From Eupeodes corollae (Eukaryota; Arthropoda; Insecta; Diptera; Syrphidae): a stretch of 64,000 bases of DNA. The notes below the pieces were generated by a model. The model searched no databases. It was not told the DNA's origin and was given only the letters and a program-made list of their open reading frames with translations. Made by a program: the position numbers and the translations under genes. Positions 46,068 to 57,312 of the stretch are shown piece by piece. The first letter of the stretch is position 1; the number at the start of each line of letters is the position of its first letter. The stretch spans positions 98,386,315-98,450,314 of the forward strand of contig NC_079147.1 in the NCBI RefSeq assembly GCF_945859685.1. The letters run 5' to 3'.

Positions 46068-47760
46068 TAAGAAGCTTCCGTTCTTCGAGATATTTCTTGA
46101 GCTGATAATTAATCAGCGTTTCCATGACCTTGGAAAGAAGGGACGTGAGTGCTATTGGACGATAGTTAGAGGGAGAGGAGGATTCGCCTTTTTTAGGGAC
46201 AGGCTGGACAAATGCTATTTTCCATCCGCTCGGAAAAAGACCTGTAGAGTAGGAAAGATGGAAAAGTTTACGCAGTGGTTTTGCCAGCGATGAAGAACAC
46301 CTCTTCAGAACAATTGGGGAGATACTATCCGGGCCAGCGGATTTGTGTATGTCAAGGTCTTTCAGTACTCTTGCAATTGCGCAAGTGCGAAAGAAGATTC
46401 GTCCCATTGAATCATTTACGCTCTCAAGAACAGGAGGACTCATGACACTTTCCGGTAGCGTCGAATTAACAGCAAACTATGCTGCAAGCAAATTGGCTTT
46501 ATCAATCGAGCTTACATAGGGAGTGTCATTGTGGACGAGCGTTGGAACCGAGGATGACGTGGTGTTTCGTACGTTTTTTACAAATGACCAGAAATTTTTA
46601 CTACCTTTGGGACATTGTAGTATTTTTTGCCTTAATTTCTGATTATGCAAAAATTTGGTTCGACGAATATGACCATTACATGTCTTCCTAGCTTGTTTGA
46701 ACTTATTCCGGTTTTCCTCAGTCGGGTTGGCTTTGTAACAACGGAAACTTACATCTCTGATCCTAATAACCTCTTTACAGCTCGAATCAAACCATGAGTT
46801 CTCTTTGGGTTTGATAGATTTTACCCTGTTCGGGATAAAATTTCTCATTCCACAAAGAATTAAATTTGTAACCATATCTGCGCTAGAATCCACGTCACTA
46901 TCGAGGAAGCATAGTGACCAGTTAAAGTTCCTGAAGAATTCATTGAGACCGTCCCAGTTGGCTTTCTCATATTGCCAAACGGTTCTCATAGGAGTTTTTT
47001 CTTTAACTGGGTTTTTTCGACATGAGAATTTTGCAGATATGATACAATGGTCTGATGTGCCTAGAGGCGGTAATACACTAATTGTGTATTTATTAGGGTC
47101 AGAGGTAAGAAACAAGTCTAGGGTGTTGGCGGATTGACCTGCAACGTCAGGGATTCGAGTTGGCTCATCGACAAGCTGGGTTAATTGATTTAACTCAGCA
47201 AAGATCTCAACATACCTTCCTTCCGGTGTTGACTGACCAGAATAACGAAGCCAAGAAGAATTGTGTACATTGAAATCGCCCGCAATGACAATTTCAGTGT
47301 GAGGATAATGGGCAACAATTCTTTGAATGGAGTCAGACAGAGCATCAAATTCGTTAAAAGTTGAATTTCTGTCTAGATTTGGACTTCGATATAAAAAACA
47401 TGTGTGGATGATGTGTTTATTTACCGTGAATTTTAACCACATGAAGTTAAAGTTTGTGTTAGAGCACAAACCATATTGTGGCTGGAGTTGGTATGCAACA
47501 TCATTTCTTATATATACGGCTAGTCCATGATGAGGAAAAAATAATGGCACTAAGTTATACCCATTTAGATTGAATTCCGAATGATCGGAATCTTCACCTA
47601 TTTGAGTTTCACTCAATGCCAAAACAGCTGGCCTGTTTGATGCAATGTGGACATATGTGGCATAGGAATTCTTTCTTAAACCACGAATGTTACTAAAGTC
47701 CACCCTGAATTCACTCAACATTTTAATGTATAAAACTTGTAAAACAACAAATTCGGACAA
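45952..47760 (-). pseudogene. LINE-J endonuclease and RT N-terminal half with one nonsense codon
   Basis: A single frame (stop at 46477-46479 within LLAA-stop-FAVNSTLP) holding the endonuclease (IRGLRKNSYATYVHIASNRP; IVIAGDFNVHNSSW; TSDHC), linker and RT blocks 0-2. The first in-frame Met is at 47760; MLSEFRVDFSNIRGL (47724) sits closer to the conserved endonuclease start and may be the real one. Confidence 0.82.
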
Positions 47761-48387
47761 TTACCTATAGTAAATGTAATATCTAGAATCCAATTTGAAC
47801 TTTTCAATAACAGACTTTCACTAGTGTTATGCCTTAGTGAAAATCTGCATATCGATCCGCCCCTGGTTGACTAGATATCACATGTACTAATCTATCCGAA
47901 GACATACCAACTCAATCCATATATACACTGCATAGCAATAAAAAGAACCGTATGCAATGTCTACATCGATTGTGATAATATGCCTGTGTGGGGTGGAGGG
48001 AAAGGAGAGAAGGGATTACCCATTACACTGTGTTTATCACTTTTGCCATTTCATTGCTTATTTATTAATTATATACGCAATGTTGAAGGTAGGTAGGTAT
48101 TGTTTTGTTGTTTTTTTTTGTTTTTCTTTTTGTAATAAAAACACTGAACACTGAGTACATGCACTTGATAATGGAATTAACACGGCGACGAATTTATTTT
48201 AATTATTTTTATTTAATAGATTTAAAAGAAAGTATATAAGGGATGGACTATTATTGTTTTTAATTTTTTTTTACTGGTTTGGGTTATTGAATTAGATTTA
48301 ACAGACAACAAAATGCACATAAAGTAGACAATGCAATGGGAACAAGACTCTCAAGACGCGTGCGTTGCGGGTGGGATGCAGATCGGC

Positions 48388-49550
48388 ATTGCTTTCTTAG
48401 TCTAAAGAAACAGCGGTTAGCAAGAGTTATTCTTCGTTTGATATCAGCGCTGCTGGTTTTGTTTTCTGCGTTTACAGCGGAGCCTAGGTCGACGAAGTCC
48501 TTGACTACCTCAAAGTTACGACTGTCGATAGTGACGTTTTGACCGAGACGTCGGTGTTGCATGTCCTTTCTTGACGACAGCATGTACTTGGTTTTGCCCT
48601 CATTAACTGTTAAACCCATATTTGCCGGCTGTGCCTAAATACTCACAAAAGCCCCATTGACATCACGCTGAGTTCTTCCGATTATGTCAATGTCATCAGC
48701 ATATGCCAGTAATTGGACAGACTTTTGAAAGATAGTGCCTCTAGTGTTGACGTGTGATCTCTGCACTATTCTTTCAAGTACGATGTTTAAAAATCCCATG
48801 ACAGCGCATCACTTTGTCTAAAGCCTTTTTTGACATCGAAAGTTTCTGTTAAGTTGTTTCCAAACTTTATGCCGCAGCCTGAGTTCTCCATGGTCATCCT
48901 GCACAAACGGACGAGTTTGGCAGGGATGCCAAAACTAGACATGGCTCTATACAGCTCGTCCCTGTAGATGCTGTCATATGCTTTCGAACATCATTTCTGT
49001 TTTTGAACCTCTCAACATCTTTGATCGGACGCTTCTCATGCCCTCTCTTTTTTCTTCTCAGAAGTCGGCGTTCCTCTCGCCTCTTTTGCTCATAGAGCTC
49101 ATAAGCAGCTTTTGTCCTTTTATGCAGCGCGGCTTTGTGTTCCTGTTGTTTGGCTGCATTTGCCTGCCGATATTCCTCATCAAACCAGGGGTTCCTTGTT
49201 GGTGATTTGTTGAAACCCAGCACATCAAAAGCGGCTTCTCTGATTGCATCTAGGCAATGTTGCCACTGGTTTTCGATACATTGTGTTGGCGGCAGAGAAC
49301 TTCGAGAGAGGTTACTTGCAACTCGGTCGGAAAAGGATTTGGCTATCTTTCGCCATTGTAGCCGTTCGACGTTGTTCCTTCTCCCAGCACCTCCCTGTTT
49401 TGCCTTGGGTCTGGAAATCCGAAGTGCTACCTTGGCTACAACGAGGTAGTGGTCCGAGTCGATGTTAGCTCCTCGCAAAGTTCGTACATCCATGATGCTG
49501 GAAGCATGTCTGGCGTCGATTGCAATATGGTCAATCTGGTTGAAGGTAGA
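48388..49550 (-). mobile_element. RTE LINE, 5' part of the copy split by LINE-J
   Basis: Resumes ATTGCTTTCTTAGTCTAAAG at 48388, continues through the YADD region (about 48690-48720 in reverse, LAYADDIDIIGR), has an internal deletion joining the FKAAYDS region to FKNRNDVRK (near 48980), and ends 5'-truncated in the endonuclease (DIAIDARHASSIMDVRTLRG-type text) at 49550, directly before the target duplication. Confidence 0.85.
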
Positions 49551-49562
49551 CGACTCATATAC

Positions 49563-51835
49563 AGCAATTTTATTTTACTTTTTCAAATTAAATTTCAACA
49601 ATTTGCGAGAAGCTAGTTATCAAAAAAAAACACAACACAACACAACACAACAATCATCCTAATTATTCGCATTCGGATAAATAAATGAACCCATCCTAAA
49701 TATCAAACACACATTTAATCACCCTGTAATAATTTTTCTTTGCCGATTTTAACCGCCAAGAGAAAATGAGACAAAGCCATTAATGCATGCGCAAAACGAA
49801 ACAGCAAGCTATATGCAAGAATTTAAAAAAAGACCCAGCTGTCAAACAAAACACAAATCGGAAAATCAAAACAAAATTTGAAAAATTAAAATTCATCGCG
49901 TTCCGTTCACTTCACCGGTAGTTTCCTAACGAGTTTGAGTTTGGTGTTTTATTAAAAAGAAAAGTTATATTTTGTTAATAAATAAGGTAAATCATAAAAT
50001 TTAAACTATCACTGCCCCTAAAAGTTATCAAATTTAATAATTATTAATAATTTCCTTGAAAAACCACGATTTTTCATACGAAACCTTCTAGAATTTCGTG
50101 GAATAAAATTTCGAAAATTCCGTTTTCTATGGTTTTAATGCATATTCCTTTTCATCTTACTTCCAGGGATCTTCAATAAAATCAGGAATTCCAAACATTC
50201 TGGAGATAGCTTTTCCAAAAAAATCAACCAACCAACTTTCATCTAATTTTAGTTAGCAAACCATCAAAGGGTAAGTGCCAACGCCTCAATCATGTAATTT
50301 ATTTTTAAATTCCCTTCCAAAAATGTGAAAATAATATATATGTATGTACCTTAGCTACCAAGGACGTCCAAAACACTCCACATAACAAATAAGACTTCAT
50401 TAATTCTATTTAACTTTGAATATTCGATTTCCAGTGTAGTTGTTGTGTTGGGCCAGGTCCAGATCGAGATCCAGGTCCACAAAAATTTATCTTTCCACAC
50501 CTAAAATATTATATTACAACCACTTCATTAGTCCTTTTCTTTGAAAACAAATTAATTTATAATCCTTCTGTCGACTTCGGCTTCAGCTTGGGCTTCGGTG
50601 TCGTCCTCGTCCTCGGCCTCGCCCTAGGCCGTGGGATGGAAGTTGGGGTTGGGGAGAGTCAAGAATTGGTATTGTGGTTGACTTGGCATCATCAATTATT
50701 ATGGACCCCAATTCAATTGCTTTAGCAAACCAGAGTGTGGAAATGACACGGTATGGTAGTTTTTTGGTTTGTAAATCGATTCTCGGGTTAATGATATGAC
50801 CATTGTCTCACCTCTTAATGGCAGCAAATATTCAGGATAATTTACTATAGAAATTGTATGAGAAGTCCGATGGACCAAACCAACAGCCAACCAACAACTA
50901 GCCAGTGAGGCAGTAGAAACAGCTGCTGCTTCTGATTTTACAACTGCTGTTGCTACTGCTGCTGCTGCTGCTGCTTATGATGCTGACTGCTACCTTGGAA
51001 ACTACAATTCCAATGAATGTGTAATGCTCGGTAGATTACCTATGTATGTACCTAGTTCGTTTGTGGAAATGAACCTAATCCTGGGTAAAGTTGAGAATAA
51101 CTGACGTTCGAGTGGTAATGGCCCAGATTGTGCTTGCTTTTGCCATGAATGAATATGGAAGGTATATTTCGTACCTACCTACCATGTACCTATAATTGTA
51201 ATAGCAACAGAGAGAACAGTGAACATTTAACCACTGTTTATATATGTATATAAATTTATATGTATAAACTTGAATGGTTTAATAATCTGATTTACTTTGA
51301 TAAAGTAGGAGATTTCCCGAAGTAATTGAAAGTGATTTGGTGATAGTAGAGCAACTAAAGTACCATATAATGGTTCAGTTATATCCTGCAATTAAATTGG
51401 AGAGGATGTAGGTTGAATGGTAAGTACCTAGCATGACTCTATAAATGGCTAATGGTTCAGAATAAAAGTCAGAGTTTTATCTTGTTTTTGAATATGTAGT
51501 TGATGCAAGGATTTTATATGTGAGAGGTTGTTGGAAAGTTTTACAATTAAAACTCGATTATGTCCTAAAGTTCGTGGGAGGAAGAAGTCAGAAAGAGTCT
51601 AAATGGGTCATGAACCTGAACCTGATCGCTAAATACCTTGATCTCGACTTGATATAAGACAATAACAGACGTTTTCTTCACTCTTTGTCAACCAACTTGT
51701 TCGCAAACTCCGCAGTTAATCATCAGCATTAGTTAATATTAAACTCAAAGTTGAAAGTTAAGTTGAGAATTGTATTTCTTCCTTTTTTTTAACTACAAAC
51801 TCAGTAGTTACAATTTGAAGGTAGCTTATTTACTT
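49563..51835. other. Least repeat-like stretch of the window; no gene called
   Basis: It contains a (CACAA)n run at about 49630-49650, a GC-rich imperfect repeat (CTTCGG/CCTCGTCCTCGG, about 50569-50645) and a (GCT)n run near 50955-50980. No open frame has recognisable content. These features could belong to the flank or an intron of a host gene, but the sequence alone does not show it. Confidence 0.4.
50930..50985. repeat. (GCT)n trinucleotide repeat
   Basis: CTGCTGTTGCTACTGCTGCT continues as five or six further GCT units. Flanking frames do not give an extended coding region on either strand. Confidence 0.8.
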
Positions 51836-54055
51836 ACTTACTTAAGCTTAAGTACGCGCCATCGTGTACGGTTTCCGAATATGTGTTTCAGCTTACTCCA
51901 ACTCTTGCCTAGTGACGCTGATTCCGCCTCGACTGTACTGCGCCATGTGCTTCTCGGTAGTTCAGCACTTACTCCTTCTTGTGTGAGGGGATTCCACTTA
52001 CGTCTTCGTATTATAGATTCTATAGGTTCCTGACTTGTCCTTCTATGAAGGACCTCACATGAAATACGGTTTGGTCAGAAAATCCTTAGGATGTTACGAA
52101 GACATCTCTCGACGAAGGTTTGAAACTTTCTTCTTATGGCTGAAGTAACCTTCCAAGTGCTGCACCCATAAAGAAGCACATATTCGACATTTGTGCGAAA
52201 CAGTCGTAGCTTTGTTCTTAAGCTGATAGAGTTATTCCTACGAATTTTTGACAGCAAACCGAACGCCGCTTTTGAATTGCCGATAAGGCAGATGTAGTCT
52301 TGTTCGCTTCCGCCTTCGATGGAAATGATACTTCCAAGGTATTGAAAGCTCTCCACTTTTTCCACCGATTGCGAGAAAATGTTTATTTGAGCGGATGGCC
52401 TGCTTCCGAGGCTGATCATTTTTGTTTTTCAGGAATTAATTTTCAACCCCACAACTTCTGCTTCTCTCTCCAAACTTTTTGTCATTTAACGGAGATCCAT
52501 GTTCCAATGAGAAAGTAAGCAAACATAATTCGCGTAATTCATGTGCTTTTAATAGGATGTCAATGTCCATTGGTTTCCTCCGCTACCTGACAAGGCTGAG
52601 CGCAGACATCGCTTATCACCAACAAAACCAATATTGGCGACAGAATAAAGCCCTGTCTGACTCCGCTTCGGATTTCAGTGAATTGACAACCTACCATTGG
52701 CAACACTTTGCTGCTTTAATAACAGCAATTAGTTTTTCTGGGATGCGTCTCCTCCGCAAAAGCTAACCAGATATACTCACGCTATCAAAGGCCTCCTCGA
52801 TCAACATCAGATGTAGTATTGATCGATATTCAACTCACTGTTCACTAATGATCCGAAGGGTGAGGCAACGGCCTAGTCACTGATAAAGCTTAAAGTTCTC
52901 TACTCTGTACATTTATGTGCTAAGTAGTGTGTGTTAATATGATCAATACAGGAGGATCCAGCGTGGATCATAAGTGCTTTAATTGCGGCAACGATCTTAT
53001 CTTTACTGGGAGGTGCGGTGCGGATTCAGGGGTTAGTTTCTTCAGGAGCTTCAGAAGGTATCGGCAGCACGTTGTTTGCAAACATTCGGTTTAAAACCGA
53101 GAAAAAAGTGTTCTTTCCACTTTTTGACTTGCTCATTAACCAAACTTATCACAGTACCGTCTACTTCTTTCACCAGGTGTTGCTTTAAGCATATGTGTAC
53201 CGATCAGCTCTTTGGTTATTCTGTAAACGGTCCTGCTGTCGCTACTGTTTGCAGCATCTTCAGCTTCTTGATCCAATGTGTTGATGTAGTTACGCTTGTC
53301 GCGGTACACACTGCGGTGAACCTCACTCCTTTTCATGCGATACGAGAACTAAAGCTCGTTTCTTTCTTCCTCTTGTGCAGTAGTTGTTCGAGCCCTTAAC
53401 TGGGGGCTCGTGTTGTTCCGTTGGATCTTCGAAATGCAGCTGTAGGCTATTTCAGGGTAGCTATCATTAAGTCGTGGCCACGGACGAGTCCCATGTCGGC
53501 GCCTCTTCTGTTTCGGAATTCCAAGAGACTGCTTCTAAGGCGTCGACTAATCGCTAAGTGGTGAATTTGGTTGGCAGACGCTTGCCTGTCCGCCGACACC
53601 CAGATAATTTTATGACAGAGGTTGTGCTCAAACATAATGCCACCAATCACAAGGCTATGGGCGTTGCAGAAGTCAATGAACCTCTCACAATTATCATTGA
53701 AATTGCCGACTCCGTGAACACGCATCACATGCCTTAGCCCGTAGTTGTCGATGTTATTTGTTGAATATAGAAGAATTCTTTCTCTTTATCAGATGCGAGC
53801 TCCTTCGGTGCGTAACACTGTATAATGGTGACGGGTCGTTATCTACTCTCAAACCGAACTTTGTTAAGCCTTTCCCCAAGGAGCTCCCACGTAATAAGGC
53901 TTCTGGTTGCCATTTTTGTAAGGAGTAACCCAACCTTTTCGAAAGTTTCCTGGATCATGACCAGAGTAGAGCAGTGCAGTGTTACGTGTCGGTGACTTGT
54001 ATTTGCCCGATCCCAACCATCGCACTTCGCTTAACCCTAAGATATCTATCATGTT
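51836..54055 (-). mobile_element. Family S non-LTR retrotransposon (RTE-like), second copy
   Basis: From right to left: endonuclease start (MIDILGLSEVRWLGSGKYKS, 53995-54052), endonuclease mid-part (NDNCERFIDFCNAHSLVIGG; HNLCHKIIWVSADRQASANQ; GADMGLVRGHDLMIATLK), RT N-terminal text (VYRITKELIGT), and RT C-terminus (VESFQYLGSIISIEGGSEQD; FRTNVEYVLLYGCSTWKVTS). It ends in an RTE-like CTTACTTACTTAAG tail (about 51831-51846). Several deletions remove the RT palm. It aligns with 18180-20275 and extends further 5'. Confidence 0.75.
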
Positions 54056-54759
54056 TCTCTAAGCAATGAATAAATGTCGATTTAGTTTTAGTTTCGCTTC
54101 CGTTACCATGGAGTGAGGTTCTAAAGAAAATAGAATCGCAATTGTGGCCTCACATTGATAAGAAATGAGTTCTGGGGAAACCGTCCCCTTTTATAAACCT
54201 CTCGGAACCGCAATAACGTTCGGGAATCGGTTTCTTTGACAAAAATTTGTAACAACTTAATGAATTGCTTCGCGGTCGGTCAATTAGCGCTGGAAAATGC
54301 CGTTTTGGTACCATAAACACTTTTTGTGTAACGAAAAATAAAAATATTATGACGGATTTATATTTACAAAACTAGCGACCCTAGTGCTATTTTGTTGCAT
54401 TCAGATAGGAAATCAGGTCTTTGATTTTCATCTCGGAAAGTTCATCAAGATCTTTAAGGAATGCCCTTTCGGAAGCTTAACATTCTAGAACTGGCCAGGA
54501 CAGAACATTTACCAAGAAAGCTATGAAGGCCCGATTCTTTCCAGTTCGTTCATTTCTATCAATGTCACTATGAATTGGAGCCTAAATAATAGTGACACTG
54601 AGGTTGATGTTGAGCCTGGATAGTTCATTCCGACATAGTTGTACCTGTATAGAGGATGGTGTGGCTCAATTGATAGCCGTGTTTCTATTTTGGTTCAGTT
54701 TTGTACTGATTAACGCCTAGTCCACTGCTCGTAGCCCAAACCCTTACTTTCTTCAACGA
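54056..54759. other. Unassigned sequence
   Basis: No feature recognised. Confidence 0.35.
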
Positions 54760-55608
54760 CATCTTCGTGATTTCGCTTATAGCGGTCCTTAGCTAGCTGT
54801 CTTCAGTTTCACACGCCAAGTTGGTTGAGGTCCTCGCCGTCTCTCCGTCTCTCGGGATTGCGTTCAAATTCCTTTCCGGCTAGACGTTGATGTCCATTCG
54901 CTCTACATGACCCAGCCATCTAGGTCGTTATACTTTTATTCTGTTAACCAGGTTCATGTCGCTGTACAGCCCGTACATCTTTCCTCCATTCTCCATCTAT
55001 GCACGGTACCAAAAACCACCCGAAGAATTTTTCTTTCGAAGCATTATAGGAGGCTTTCACCTTTCTTTGACCTTTTAAATATTGTTCCTCAAGAATTGAC
55101 GGTTGAGTTTTGCACAATTCTTTACAGAACGATATTGAAGAAGTCGCATAACAGTGCATCGCCTTCTCTAAAACCTTTTTTGACATCATCGGTAAGATCT
55201 TTTCCGACCTTGATAGAGCAGCGTGCATTCTCCATCGTCATTCTGCACAAACGGATAAGTTTAACAGGGGTGCCAAAACTCGGTGCTCGGTAGAGCTCTT
55301 GCCTATAGATGTTGTCACACGCGGCTTAAGATCGATAAATAGATGGTCGGTATTGATTTGAAGCTCCTGGGTTTTTCCCAGATCTGCCGTAGTGTGAATA
55401 TTTTTGATAGTGGACTACTTTCCTGGTCTGAAGCCACTCTGATAAGAACCTTTCAGGTTGTTGACGAACGGTTTCAGACGGCAGGAAAGATCTTATATGC
55501 AATGTTCAGGAGACTGATGCCTCCGTAGTGGGTACAATTTGGAGGGTTTTCTTTTCTTATGTATTGGGCAAACTATGCTGAGATTCCACTCATCGGGCAT
55601 GCTTTTTT
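54760..55608 (-). mobile_element. RTE LINE fragment with internal deletion
   Basis: In reverse it carries the 3' region up to GWVM-type text (WMDINV equivalent near 54890), then jumps at about 55080 into the RT palm region (KKGFREGDALLC, DDVKKGF; KLIRLCRMTMENARCSIKVG; CGFRPGKST-like text), ending at about 55608 in the MPDEWNLS block. Heavily mutated. Confidence 0.75.
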
Positions 55609-55639
55609 ATAGCACGGCTAGGTACTATAAAATCATTTT

Positions 55640-55758
55640 TTTAAATGAGATACCGATGCACATTGGTCTTAAAATTTTGAATATTAAATTGAGAGGGATG
55701 AACAGAGTTCGGTAAATATTCCACGTTCTCGATAAGTGGTTAAAACAAATAATCTTTA
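55640..55758 (-). repeat. LINE-J 3' fragment, left of the DD41D insertion
   Basis: GAGATACCGATGCACATTGG and GAGAGGGATGAACAGAGTT match the LINE-J 3' region at 44862-44970. The match resumes after the mariner at 57066. Confidence 0.75.
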
Positions 55759-55760
55759 TA

Positions 55761-57063
55761 AAGGGTGATTTTTTTGAGGTTAGGATTTTCATGCATTAGT
55801 ATTTGACAGATCACGCAGGATTTCAGGCATGGTGTCAAAGAGAAAGATGCTCAGTATGCTTTGCATTTCATCATGAATAGACTTACTAACGAGCAACGCT
55901 TGCAAATCATTGAATTTTATTACCAAAATCAGTGTTCGGTTCGAAATGTGTTTCGCGCTTTACGTCCGATGTATGGTCTACATAATCGACCAAGTGAGCA
56001 AATAATTAATGCGATTGTGACCAAGTTTCGCACTCAGTTTACTTTATTGGACATTAAACCAACCATACGAATGCGTACAGTGCGTACAGAAGAGAATATT
56101 GCGTCTGTTTCTGAGAGTGTTGCTGAAGACCGTGAAATGTCGATTCGTCGCCGTTCGCAGCAATTGGGTTTGTGTTATTCGACCACATGGAAGATTTTAC
56201 GCAAAGATCTTGGTGTAAAACCGTATAAAATACAGCTCGTGCAAGAACTGAAGCCGAACGATCTGCCACAACGTCGAATTTTCAGTGAATGGGCCCTAGA
56301 AAAGTTGGCAGAAAATTCGCTTTTTTATCGACATATTTTGTTCAGCGATGAGGCTCATTTCTGGTTGAATGGCTACGTAAATAAGCAAAATTGCCGCTTT
56401 TGGAGTGAAGAGCAACCAGAAGCCGTTCAAGAACTGCCCATGCATCCCGAAAAATGCACTGTTTGGTGTGGTTTGTACGCTGGTGGAATCATTGGACCGT
56501 ATTTTTTCAAAGATGCTGTTGGACGCAACGTTACGGTGAATGGCGATCGCTATCATTCAATGCTAACAAACTTTTTGTTGCCAAAAATGGAAGAACTGAA
56601 CTTGGTTGACATGTGGTTTCAACAAGATGGCGCTACATGCCACACAGCTCGCGATTCTATGGCCATTTTGAGGGAAAACTTCGGTGAACAATTCATCTCG
56701 AGGAATGGACCGGTAAGTTGGCCACCAAGATCATGCGATTTGACGCCTTTAGACTATTTTTTGTGGGGCTACGTCAAGTCTAAAGTCTACACAAATAAGC
56801 CAGCAACTATTCCAGCTTTGGAAGACAACATTTTCGAAGAAATTTGGGCTATTCCGGCCGAAATGCTCGAAAAAGTTACCCAAAATTGGACTTTCCGAAT
56901 GGACCACCTAAGACGCAGCCGCGGTCAACATTTAAATGAAATTATCTTCAAAAAGTAAATGTCATGGACCAATCTAACGTTTCAAATAAAGAATCGATGA
57001 GATTTTGCAAATTTTATGCTTTTTTTTTTTTTAAAGTTCTCAAGCTCTTAAAAAATCACCGTT
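55761..57063 (+). mobile_element. Intact rosa-like DD41D mariner transposon (1.3 kb)
   Basis: Ends AAGGGTGATTTTTT (55761-55774) and, inverted, AACGGTGATTTTTT (57050-57063) match at 13 of 14 bases. TA flanks both sides (55759-55760, 57064-57065), as expected for Tc1/mariner insertion. The single transposase gene between them is uninterrupted. The host sequence is an old LINE-J fragment, which continues on both sides, so the insertion is younger than that LINE. Confidence 0.95.
55873..56958 (+). CDS. DD41D mariner transposase, full length (361 aa)
   Basis: A cut-and-paste transposase expected to bind the element ends through its N-terminal helix-turn-helix region and cleave with a DDD catalytic triad in the nucleus. 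Starting at MNRLTNEQRLQ, the N-terminal part (residues about 1-110) holds paired HTH-like segments (SVRNVFRALR; SIRRRSQQLGLCYSTTWKIL). The triad is D159 (ILFSDEAHFWLNG), D252 (WFQQDGATCHTA) and D294 (DLTPLDYFLWGY); the last two are separated by 41 residues, the DD41D signature. PPRSCDLTPLDYF is the expected flank of the third Asp. An ATG 12 bp upstream (55861) is in frame, but the sister copy at 38 kb has an extra base there, so only the 55873 start is shared. No stop or frameshift; activity is inferred, not shown. Confidence 0.93.
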   Translation: MNRLTNEQRLQIIEFYYQNQCSVRNVFRALRPMYGLHNRPSEQIINAIVTKFRTQFTLLDIKPTIRMRTVRTEENIASVSESVAEDREMSIRRRSQQLGLCYSTTWKILRKDLGVKPYKIQLVQELKPNDLPQRRIFSEWALEKLAENSLFYRHILFSDEAHFWLNGYVNKQNCRFWSEEQPEAVQELPMHPEKCTVWCGLYAGGIIGPYFFKDAVGRNVTVNGDRYHSMLTNFLLPKMEELNLVDMWFQQDGATCHTARDSMAILRENFGEQFISRNGPVSWPPRSCDLTPLDYFLWGYVKSKVYTNKPATIPALEDNIFEEIWAIPAEMLEKVTQNWTFRMDHLRRSRGQHLNEIIFKK

Positions 57064-57065
57064 TA

Positions 57066-57312
57066 CTCGATAGTACGTTCGGAATTGAGTTCAAGTGTAA
57101 AGTAATGAGCATTCTTAGAAGTTTTGCGTCAAAATTATTTTAGGGGGCGGGGGGTTGGGGAAGTTTAATGAAACTGCCTTATTCGAAAGAACATTGTTTT
57201 TAATAATATCTGTAAAGAACGAAAAGCATGAAACATTTCGCCTGTGTTCGAATGATGAAAGTGTTTCGGTTATAGTTCAATCACCTATTATTTTTGATCC
57301 TATCTTATATGT
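57066..57312 (-). repeat. LINE-J 3' fragment, right of the DD41D insertion
   Basis: Continuation of the 55640-55758 fragment (CGATAGTACGTTCGGAATTG; AAAGAACATTGTTTTTAATA; GAAAGTGTTTCGGTTATAGT), matching LINE-J at about 44978-45200 with many substitutions. Confidence 0.75.

Larger units (their letters stand above)
44751..48387 (-). mobile_element. LINE-J (CR1/jockey-type non-LTR), near-complete copy inserted in RTE
   Basis: Read leftward: about 630 bp leader (48387-47761), then a long frame starting at 47724 or 47760 with an APE endonuclease (ALSETQIGEDSD; LAVYIRNDVAYQ; IVIAGDFNVHNSSWLRYSGQ; LGTSDHCIISAKF), a linker (ENSWFDSSCKEVIRIRDVSF), reverse transcriptase (KSAGPDSISPIVLKRC; SSPSNYRPIALTSLLSK; ISKAFDRVWHQALLSKMRAF; NAGVPQGSVLSPTLFLIFIN; FADDSTLSFSYSF) and C-terminal FLNRTSRMWNALANSVFPSH. 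It ends in a poly(A) tract (poly(T) 44751-44766 on plus). Lesions: a nonsense codon at 46477-46479 and a frameshift near 45955. No ORF1 was seen. The clade is not settled. Confidence 0.9.

Noticed and set aside
49890..50000. Possible first exon with a splice donor (AATAAG|GTAAAT) after a GTTCACTTCACC start-like site
   Set aside because: No downstream exon or protein text could be linked; such donors are common by chance.
50569..50645. GC-rich CTTCGG/CCTCGTCCTCGG stretch as a coding exon or CpG promoter
   Set aside because: It is a low-complexity repeat and neither strand gives an extended frame with recognisable content.
55861..55872. Upstream ATG (MHFI) as the DD41D transposase start
   Set aside because: The sister copy at 38 kb has an extra base in this stretch, so only the ATG at 55873 is shared in frame.
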